Of a stretch of DNA of 64,000 bases, positions 56,430-64,000 are shown piece after piece. The notes beneath the pieces are model-generated. The model worked only from the letters and a program-made list of their open reading frames with translations, was not told the DNA's origin and did no database searches. A program made the translations under genes and the position numbers. The stretch comes from Geosiphon pyriformis (Eukaryota; Glomeromycota; Glomeromycetes; Archaeosporales; Geosiphonaceae), in assembly GCA_016748015.1 (NCBI GenBank), contig JAAOMT010000352.1:434001-498000 (forward strand). Reading direction: 5' to 3'. Numbering within the stretch: position 1 is the first letter of the stretch; each line of letters starts with the position of its first letter.

Positions 56430-57403
56430 TATTATGAATAAACTAGATAGAATATGGTAATAACATTTGGTGCTCAAGATTTGGGTTTTTAGGGAACTTT
56501 TAATGGTTTTTTTTCAGTAGGCTTATTTGATGTATTAGTGTTATTAGTCTTTAAAGATCTGTTTAATTAATATGAATTTATCTGTAAAGTTTTTTGGTTA
56601 TAAGTTACAAAAAGATGTTTTGCAATATTGCAACTTTTTGTATGTGAATGTGAACTATTTTCTTCAAGCTAATAAATACAGTTATTAGGATCTGGTGGTG
56701 TTTTTTGCTCTTCTGGTAAGCTACCAAGATAATGTTAATATTTAAACTTAGAAAGAGCTTTCCTTTTTTACTAGACTATCATGAAGTCTATTCTTAGACA
56801 GTTAATTTTTCTATATTGCTGCTTCACAAGAAAAAATAAAAAAAAATAAAAAAAAAATAAATAAATTAGTATTGTTAATTACTGTAATCAAGAACAATTG
56901 GTCCAGGTTGTTAAGAGTTTAAGGCATTTATGTTAAGAGCATCTGACCCAAAACAATGATTAATATAAAGGGAACATAAGATGGTTAATAATCATATATT
57001 GATAATTTCAGATTTCAAATAGATCTTTTATTTTTCATAAAATATAATAGTTATATGGAAAGAAAATTAATTCTTTTTCTGACTGTTTTTCTAATTTCTA
57101 CAACTACTTGTTTTTATATATTTTTTTTGGTTCTACAGAATTGCTTTTTTAATTTTTTCATTTTTACTAACTATTGTTTTACTATTTCTGTTATTACTTT
57201 GTTCTTTTATATTATTATTAGTTATCTTATGTTTTAACTAGTTATTTTATGCTATAATATATTATCAAGTTTTATATTATGTTATCCTAAGTTATTACAT
57301 ATTATTCTGTATTCTTTTATATTATCCTGTGTTATTTTATGTCATCATGTTTTTGGTCACATTTTTTCCATAACTTTGGATTGGTTTTTTTACTCAAGTA
57401 ATA
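56430..57403 (-). repeat. 5' LTR of E7 (family C)
   Basis: 974 bases, TATTAT...GTAATA. Carries the inverted GAGCACCAAA element (plus view TTTGGTGCTC at 56465-56474) and TTATCCTGTGTTATTTTATG-type repeats at 57230-57350. A-rich tract 56830-56865. Confidence 0.88.
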
Positions 57404-58700
57404 TTATCAACTTAAGAAATCATATTACTGATTTTAAAAACTATACAGTCAAAAAGAAGATTAACCAACTTGGTCTTAAATTTATTATAAAATAAAATAG
57501 TTTATTTTAATTAATCAAAAAAAAAATTCTAATACTATTTTTGTCTACTAGCATTAATCAATAAATCAAAGCAGATACAGCAGTATTTAGTTTCTTAAAA
57601 TAAACAACAATATATTACTAAACATCAACAGATTTTAGTACAATACAAACAATTTTACCAAAAACACCAAATGCTGTTTTAATATTAACAACAAACATAT
57701 TTAAAAACATATTATATAGTACAACAACAGCAAAAAAAAACCAGTCTTAGAAACTATTAAATATTTGGCAATCTTAAGAGTGGTCAAGTAAATAAAACTT
57801 ATAAATTCAACCAAAAAAGCAGTTTCTAAAGACTCTTGAAAAGCAAACTTCACACAAAAGAGCTTTATATTGTTTTTTAATACTGACTTTACACCTAAGA
57901 AACCATATATAGACTGGAAAACAGTCTTAACATAAGCCAATTTAATCTTAAAAGTAATACTAAATACTAAAGTAAAGGCCATTCTATCCAGCAAATTTTT
58001 AATAACTAGTAATAGTTTCTTAAACATTATTAATGGCAGCACTAAAAACCAGAGAAAAAATTAAGTTAGTTTCTATCTGATCAGCCCAGTTCTTAAAAAC
58101 AGATAATTTAACAAAAGACTGTTGTTTTGCTTCTAAAATTGGCAATAATTTGCCAAAGAAAACCACATTTAACAATACAGCCAATAATTAATTTTGGCCT
58201 ATTTTAAATGATATGTCAAATAATACAATAAAGATCTCATTTAAAATCTTATTAAAAACTACAAAAGAATTTAATATAACAATAATAAAGACAAACAATT
58301 GCTTTTACTTTTTGAATTTTTAGTCTTTTTGATTATTTTTTTAAAAAAAAAGTATTAACAGCATCTGATATAAAAATTACAAAAAAAAAACCAGCTTGTT
58401 AACTAATTTGTTATTAAAAAATTTGGGAGTCTTTAAAGAGATAAAGGCAACACTAGGACTAATTTAAGTGTATTTTTTAAGAAAACTTTAACTGATAAAA
58501 AACCAGTCAAAAATAAAAAAAATGCTTTAACAGCTACCAAAAGCAGCTTTTTACTATTACTAACTAAAAAAAAAGCTTTTAAAATATTCTGTCTAGTTGT
58601 TTTTACAACATAAAAAACTTCTCTGGTTAAAACTTTGTAAGATACCAAAGAGAAAATACCAGTTGTAGCTTTTTTACTCTTTACTCTAATTGTGGTTATA
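57404..58700 (-). pseudogene. LINE ORF1 fragment (minus)
   Basis: Very decayed reading on the minus strand, open at 58648-58433 and 58042-57701. It contains Gln-Glu-Ser-Leu-Glu-Thr-Ala-Phe-Leu-Val-Glu, Leu-Lys-Ile-Ala-Lys and, near 57480-57410, Thr-Lys-Leu-Val-Asn-Leu-Leu. These resemble a LINE ORF1 (RNA-binding, RRM-like) that I associate with Glomeromycotina. It is cut at 57403 by E7. Family call is from memory. Confidence 0.5.
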
Positions 58701-58859
58701 AAATTAAAAAGACAAAAAGTTTTTCTAATTTTATTACATAATATTAACTATAATATTAAAAATAAAAGTAAAAAGTTTTTGAACTCTTATACTAATACCT
58801 TAAAGATAAAATAATTTAATTTTGAAAAGATATGGTTTTTTTTTTAGTTTATGTAATTT
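58701..58859. other. AT-rich spacer between opposed LINE remnants
   Basis: Short T- and A-rich stretch with no recognisable reading; it probably holds the 5' ends of the two divergent LINE copies. Confidence 0.4.
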
Positions 58860-60310
58860 TGGTTTTAATAAAAATAATAATGTTTTTAGTTTTTTACTAC
58901 CTTTGTTAACTGGTTTTATTTTGCAATTAGATCTTATGTTAAAGAAAAAAAAGTTTTGATTTGGTTAAATTATTTACATTAGACATTAATTTTGTAACTG
59001 TATTTAATAAAAATTTAAATAAAAAAGTTAAGTCTGTTAAAAAAATGTTTTATTAAATTAATAATTTTAGAAAAATATCAGTTTCTTAAAATTTTAAGAC
59101 ATTATTCGGACTTTGTTTATATTTGAAGCTAGTCTAAAAGCTATTAAGCAGTTAACTATAAAAAAAATTTTGGTTAATATTAATTTAAAAAAAATCAATA
59201 TTAGATTAGATTAAAAAATTATAATTAAGAAAATTTCAATAGATTTTCTTAAATTAGTGCTTAAATTAATATTATTTAAGTTTAATAAAATTGTTTTTAT
59301 TAAAATACAGCTTATTAGTTTTTAACAAAAAGCTTTAATCAAATTTAAAAGTTTTAAAGTTATTAATTTAATTGTTTTTAATAATTAAATTTGTTAAGAA
59401 AAAATTTAGTACATGTTGTCAAAGCCAATATTAACAAAGAAATATAAAATTTAAAAAACTACTATTATGCTTTCTTATATATTTTGTTAATAAGTATTAT
59501 TATTTATAATGTTTTAAGTTTGGTTCTAATTTATAATAAAAAAACTTGTTTTATGTTTTATAACTCTGTTTTTTATATACAAACATATTATGCTGTTATG
59601 TGTTTTGAGTTTGTTATAAATAAAAATACTGTTATTTATTTGATTTTTGTTTTTAAAGACATTAATTTAGTTTGGGCTGGTTTATTATTTCTTAAATATG
59701 TTATATATAGAAACTTAAATTATATTTTAAATATTTGCAAAAATAATCTCAAATTACCTGATTGAAATTTAAAAATATAATAAAAAATATCTTGTTTTTA
59801 TTTATGTTAAAAAACAAGTTTTTGTATCTTATTTAATTTTTTTAGTAATACAATCTGGGTTTTTATAATAAGTAATAGTTTAAAAACTTTTCTATTTATA
59901 TCATCTTCTAATGTTTTATTAATGAATATATTAGTTAACAATCTTAAAAATGATTTTATTATTTTGGTTTTGGCTTTTTATTAAATATAATAGAATACTT
60001 TCTGGAATTTTTTTAATTATATTACTAAAATTAACTAATTTTTTTCTTTTATTGTTGTTAAACCACATAAAAAAATTATTTATTTCTATTATTAACTTAA
60101 TAATAAACATAATTGTTAATAAGCTATTATCTATTTTCTTTGTTTTATGTATTGATTTTAGTATTTCTTAAAATATGTCTTTTAATATATCTAAAATTTT
60201 TACTGTTAAAATTAGTAATTTAAAAACTAATATATTGGTTTTAGAAGATTTAATTAAATTAATTATAAACAAATTAAAGTCTTTTAGTTTGGATAATAGT
60301 ATAGTATCTT
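58860..60310 (+). pseudogene. LINE ORF1 (plus)
   Basis: Open at 59484-59765 and 59950-60171. The first contains Lys-Thr-Cys-Phe, a Tyr-Ala-Val-Met-Cys-Phe block, Val-Phe-Lys-Asp-Ile-Asn-Leu-Val-Trp-Ala-Gly-Leu, then a ruined CCHC knuckle (59698-59745) reading Tyr-Val-Ile-Tyr-Arg-Asn-Leu-Asn-Tyr-x4-Cys; the two Cys and the His are now Tyr. ORF1 of a LINE would bind element RNA. The tail (59950-60310) ends in a heptad-like hydrophobic stretch. Confidence 0.6.
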
Positions 60311-60329
60311 TTTTTTGTTTCTAATAAAT

Positions 60330-60904
60330 AACTTAACTTAGAAAATAGTTATATATAATATTAAAAATATAAATATTTTTATTAGGCAGAATAATATTGT
60401 TAGATAATATAAAAAATTAAAAAATAATATTTTAATTATTATTAAAACCAAGCTTTATTTTAGTGTTAAACCATAAATTATAAATAAGTTTACAGATATA
60501 AAAGTATTTATTTTTGGTTTGAATTTAGGTTATTTGAGTGTTAATATTATTTTAATTGTAAATAAATACTTAATTAAATATGTTTTAAAAATTTCAAAAA
60601 TTCTTAATAAACTTTTATTAATCTGTTTATTATTTAAAAACAAATAATTAGTTTTTGTTTTAAGTTTATATATAAAAACATCTTTAGAAAAGTGTTTAGA
60701 TTAAGCAACTATTATTAATTTCTTTGTTGTTAATGTATTTAATAAGAACATTTTTATTATTTTAGAAAATAATTTTAATAAAAATAGTATTAAGTATTGT
60801 TTTAGTTTCAAAAAATGTGTTGAATTTAATTAATTTTTTGGTTAATAATTTATTTTTTAAATTTCTTATATAAAAAAATTCAAAAATTTTTTTTTTTATT
60901 AATA
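60330..60904 (+). pseudogene. LINE ORF2 endonuclease domain (N-terminal part)
   Basis: Apurinic-type endonuclease remnant. Thr-Lys-Leu near 60450 (from a Thr-Glu-Thr-Lys-Leu motif), then Lys-Val-Phe-Ile-Phe-Gly-Leu-Asn-Leu-Gly-Tyr, then Ile-Ile-Leu-Glu-Asn-Asn-Phe-Asn (about 60757-60780), which is the decayed Gly-Gly-Asp-Phe-Asn catalytic motif, followed by Ser-Phe-Lys-Lys-Cys. It stops at 60904 and resumes at about 61613. Confidence 0.65.
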
Positions 60905-61612
60905 TTTAATGAGCAAGATCCAAACACTATCTAGTACAATACATCAAATAATCAATCTAAACTAGGCATAAATTATGCATTTTCTACACATGACCAGCCA
61001 CTCAAGCCAATTAGAACAACACTAAGCATCTATATAAACAGAAACAAAATCTTTAATATCTGAAAAAAACAAATAAAATTTGTGAAACTCAAAGCTAATA
61101 CCAAATGTTTCAGTAATACTGAACAATCTAACCACACTAATAAAAAGCACTAAGAGCAGTCCAGAGACTAAAACCAAAGCTAAACCATTATGTAATATCA
61201 GTCTATTCTTTTCCATAAATACATAATGCTTAGCATGGACAACTTAAATCTTATTTCTGAAAGCAAAACAAAAGTTATGCACAAAATCCACAATCTTTTA
61301 ACCTGCAATTTTTGCATTTTCAAAGATAAACACAGCTTTTTGAAGCTAATTATTAAAAACAAAGTCTTTACAAAGAACTATACACATTACCATATTTGAA
61401 ACACAGGAGAATAGCAACTAAAACACACATAAAGAGGAGTAAAGAAGACCAAAAAGCACACTCCAAGTAACTGCATAAGCATTTAACAATTGGTGGCAAA
61501 CAGAATCATCTACTATGCAAGAAAAAATATGATCTGAAATCTCAATATTATCACAATACAAACATAACATACTGGAGTAACTCCTGTCATACAAGTGCTT
61601 TTGAACAACTTC
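60905..61612 (-). pseudogene. 5'-truncated LINE 3' end inserted in the plus-strand LINE
   Basis: Better preserved than its host. From the right: His-Leu-Tyr-Asp-Arg-Ser-Tyr, then a zinc-like Cys-Leu-Tyr-Cys-x7-Asp-His-Ile-Phe-Ser-Cys typical of the end of LINE ORF2 proteins, an intervening region with stops, and a last open stretch 61216-61022 beginning Met-Glu-Lys-Asn-Arg-Leu and ending Val-Ser-Val-Tyr-Ile-Asp-Ala-stop. 60905-61021 would be 3' UTR, with a run of T at 60888-60897 that may be its poly(A) tail. Confidence 0.65.
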
Positions 61613-62706
61613 TAAAAATATTATAAAAATTATTGATTTTATTTTTATTTTATTTAACTTGATAAATACACTAATTAACAAAAAAATTTTATGTATAAAT
61701 GAATTTTTTAATATTAATTACAATATTGTTTATATTACTATTGGTCTAAACAATTTTTTAAATACAGTTTTAAAGACTTTTTATGTATAAATCAATAAAA
61801 ATCAATAAAAATTTAATATAAAGAATATTAATAAAGTAAAATATAAATTTTTTAAAGTTTTAATACTCAATATTGCTATTATGTATATTAATAATTTTAT
61901 TGCTATAAAAAGTTTTTAAATATAAATAGAATATAAAATATTGTTTATAAAATAGTCTGTCTTTTAGCAAATAAGATATTTTTCAAATTCTAGTTTAAAG
62001 ACTATAATAGTATCTTTATTAAATTTTTATCTTGTTTTTACAAATTAAAAACTTTGGTCTTTAAGTTGGTTAAAACATTTTGCTTAGTTTCAAGTAACAC
62101 ATTAAATTTATTTTTAAAACTTTGGCTTTTTTTTGATGTTAACAATATTTTTAAAGTAATAATACTTTTTAATTCAAATACTTATTTTAATATTATTTAG
62201 TCTGCTTTATTAAAGACTAAAAAGTCATATCAAGTTTCAAAAATAACAGAATTTTAGCATGTTAAAAAAATACATATTAAGTCTTATGTTAATAAAAAAA
62301 ATAAAAAATTTTGAGATAAACAAAAACCATATAATTTAAAATATTTTAGATAATTTTTTTTACAAAGTAGTATTAAATTATTTAATAATTAATAAAAAAT
62401 TGGTATTAAAGCTTAAATTAATTAGTCTAAAATAAATGTAATTATAGAGAGTTAAACAAAAAAGCATAAAATATTGAATGTAGTTTTTAAAATATAACAT
62501 CAAAAATATTTTTTGCTGGTTTATACAACAAATAAAACTTTTTTGGTATTATGTATTTTATTAGTTTTAGTAAATTGTTAAATTTAATTTTGGATCTGCT
62601 TAATAGAAAAGCAGCTGGTTTTTTTGGTATTCAAATAAATTATGAAAATATTACAACAAAATAATATTGAATATGTTTTTAAATTTTATAAACTTTTATT
62701 TAATAC
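61613..62706 (+). pseudogene. LINE ORF2: endonuclease end and start of reverse transcriptase
   Basis: Resumes with Ile-Asp-Phe-Ile-Phe-Ile-Leu-Phe-Asn-Leu, then Phe-Phe-Asn-Ile-Asn-Tyr (decayed Asp-x-Asp-His of the endonuclease), then Lys-Phe-Asn-Ile-Lys-Asn. A linker full of stops follows, then Leu-Asn-Arg-Lys-Ala-Ala-Gly-Phe-Phe-Gly-Ile (about 62600-62632), the Pro-x-Gly-Lys-Ala-Ala-Gly-x-x-Gly-Ile block that opens LINE RTs. It is cut at 62706 by an LTR. Confidence 0.65.
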
Positions 62707-62834
62707 TATTACCAATAATTATTTCAGCATTGAAATAAATAACAAACTCATAACTTAATGCTTAATAACTAGTTATATTGTTAATAATTTCTGAAGATTT
62801 TCGGATTTAAAAGTTTTAGTTAAGTTTTTTATAT
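62707..62834 (-). repeat. family A LTR fragment
   Basis: Begins TATTACCAATAATTATTTCAG and matches the left ends of the E0 and E2 LTRs, including AACTTAATGCTTAATAACTAG (decayed PBS-complementary U5 block). It stops at 62834 where another LTR begins. Confidence 0.7.
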
Positions 62835-63489
62835 TGTTATGAGTTAGAGTAACAAGATAATAAATAACAAAAGAAAACAAAATTGTATAATAATAGAGTG
62901 GATCAAAAAAATTCAACTTCAAAGAGTGAATTGAATAAGTAAGAATTTAATGTGTAAGATCAGTTTCATAAAATATCTCAATTACTATATTTTTCAAAAG
63001 ATAACCAGAGAATCTGAAAGTAGAAAGATAGTTTGTACTATCAACAAATAATAACACACTGGTATAATTTTATGTCTTATGTTAGCACTCTTAGAATTCA
63101 ATATTAGATATAAAATATGCTTTTCAGTTATGTTTTATTCAATAATTTTCAAATGCTACAATTATATGAGTTAAAAAAAAGATATGTAAATGCCAAAAAA
63201 TAATTTTTATCCTAAGATATTTAAATACTTAAAAGTAGAAAAAAAGAAATTAGTAATAAAAAAAGAATTAAAATAAAGTTGTTATTTTATTTTTTTGATT
63301 TGTATATGCTTTTCTATAACTAAAAAACTCATTGCTTATATAGCTATTAAAAATAATTAATAATCAAATCAATAATCAGATTATTAATCAAATCAATGAT
63401 TACTATCTAAAAATAGGATGGCCAATTATGTAATATTAGTAGCTAATATATATAATAATTAATAAAAACTATGAGTTTTAACTATAATA
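62835..63489 (-). repeat. putative 3' LTR of E8
   Basis: About 655 bases, TGTTAT...ATAATA. Its right end (TAATTAATAAAAACTATGAG) resembles the end of the E3 LTR. No second LTR in the window, so the boundaries are provisional. Confidence 0.45.
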
Positions 63490-63499
63490 TTATTTTTTC

Positions 63500-64000
63500 C
63501 AAAGAAATTAAGTTTTGGCAAAATCAAGTTATTTATAGAGTAGTCTAATAAAAAATTTTGTCTAACTTAAAGCTAATTAGTTTGTTAAAGTTTTTTGTAG
63601 ATAAGATATATAATATTTGAAGTAAGCTAAGTTTTGTATTTAAAAGATTAAATCTTTGTATAAGAGTTTTGGCTTTTTTAGCAATGGTTAAAACTCTTAA
63701 GATATCTAATCATATAATGTTCAGAATTTTCACTTGTATCTCTGAAGTTGTTTTCTTTATAAGCTTTATGTTTTCTATAATTTTACTAAGACAACTATAG
63801 AACTTTATTTGTCTTTTATATAACAGATTTTTGTCTATGGGCAAAAATTTTTTAATTTTTTTTCCAAGTATATTAAAAGATAATAGTATGTTTGCTGTTA
63901 TGCTTTTAAACATATATTTTTTTATTTTATTGCCAATTTTTTTTTTTCTGATAGTGATTTTCTTTGGTCTAATAACAATATATATTCTATTATTATCAGT
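63500..64000 (-). pseudogene. domain X of E8 (partial)
   Basis: Open at 63913-63710. It contains Thr-Thr-Ser-Glu-Ile-Gln-Val-Lys-Ile-Leu-Asn and, further on, Phe-Asn-Leu-Leu-Asn-Thr, which parallel Thr-Ser-Glu-Ala-Ile-Gln-Lys-Gln-Ile-Tyr-Asn and Tyr-Asn-Leu-Phe-Asn-Thr of E3 domain X. It ends Asp-Phe-Ala-Lys-Thr-stop next to the PPT-like stretch. This similarity is the main reason for calling E8. Confidence 0.45.

Larger units (their letters stand above)
55545..57403 (-). mobile_element. E7: 5' fragment of a family C element
   Basis: Contains the 5' LTR (56430-57403), PBS and about 870 bases of gag (minus). The gag ends abruptly at the LTR of E5. It resembles E6 in LTR, PBS and gag N-terminal segment. 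The four bases right of the LTR are TTAT (57404-57407). Confidence 0.85.
62835..64000 (-). mobile_element. E8: 3' end of another dUTPase-lineage LTR element
   Basis: LTR 62835-63489, then a PPT-like stretch (minus GGAAAAAATAA, 63490-63500), then domain X reaching the window end. Family B-like in the LTR end region. The element extends beyond 64000. Confidence 0.5.

Noticed and set aside
57055-57237. Short hydrophobic plus-strand reading rich in Phe, Ile and Leu
   Set aside because: It lies wholly inside the E7 LTR and its composition follows from T-rich sequence. No evidence of a real membrane protein.
62835-63489. Treating this as a solo LTR
   Set aside because: A PPT-like stretch and a domain X-like reading follow directly, so an element continuing past the window end is more likely. 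The call remains tentative.
1-64000. Organellar origin because of the high AT content
   Set aside because: No organellar genes, and the sequence is dominated by nuclear-type LTR elements and LINEs.

Overview
This 64 kb window is very AT-rich, poor in CpG, and contains no intact protein-coding gene. Almost all of it is a pile of decayed retrotransposons. The families fit an arbuscular mycorrhizal fungus (Glomeromycotina: Rhizophagus, Gigaspora or relatives). They are a Ty3/gypsy-type LTR lineage with a dUTPase domain inside pol, plus LINEs whose ORF1 and ORF2 remnants resemble those I remember from that group. The organism call is an inference from memory of these families, not a database result.

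I reconstructed the layout by joining LTR ends, four-base target-site duplications (TSDs) and interrupted reading frames. Positions 1-241 are a LINE RNase H remnant. E0 (242-2988, minus) is the 3' end of an LTR element and is interrupted at 2989 by E4 (plus). The 5' LTR of E4 is itself split (2989-3284 and 33814-34288) by E1 (3285-33813, plus, TSD ATGA). E1 contains E2 (10538-20488, minus, TSD CCAG) in its integrase and E3 (21970-32727, minus, TSD ACAT) in its C-terminal domain. E3 carries a solo LTR (27641-28521, TSD ACAC). The gag of E4 (34289-35315) stops at E5 (35316-55544, minus), whose 5' LTR is split by E6 (44828-55061, plus, TSD CTAT). E7 (55545-57403, minus) is a gag plus 5' LTR fragment. 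Positions 57404-62706 are degenerate LINEs. Positions 62707-64000 hold an LTR fragment and the start of another minus-strand LTR element, E8.

The complete elements (E1, E2, E3, E5, E6) share one layout with 7.9-8.2 kb of internal sequence: LTR, primer-binding site (PBS), Gag with a CCHC knuckle and a Tyr/Gln/Pro-rich tail, aspartic protease, a cysteine-rich region with two clusters around a helical segment, dUTPase, reverse transcriptase, RNase H, integrase, an uncharacterised C-terminal domain called X here, polypurine tract (PPT), LTR. In E6 the whole stretch from Gag to RNase H lies in one frame, so the ancestor probably made a single Gag-Pol polyprotein. I use three LTR families: A (E0, E1, E2, E4, E5), B (E3) and C (E6, E7).

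Every copy is dead. Stops fall mostly at former Gln, Trp and Arg codons, as expected from C-to-T and G-to-A transitions on both strands, which is a RIP-like or methyl-cytosine-decay pattern. Many catalytic residues are lost the same way. The main points for follow-up are the dUTPase between protease and RT, the conserved cysteine-rich and X domains, the YLDN motif replacing YxDD in all RT copies, the integrase Asp-to-Asn change shared by family A, interchangeable U3 modules, and a conserved U5/PBS inverted repeat.
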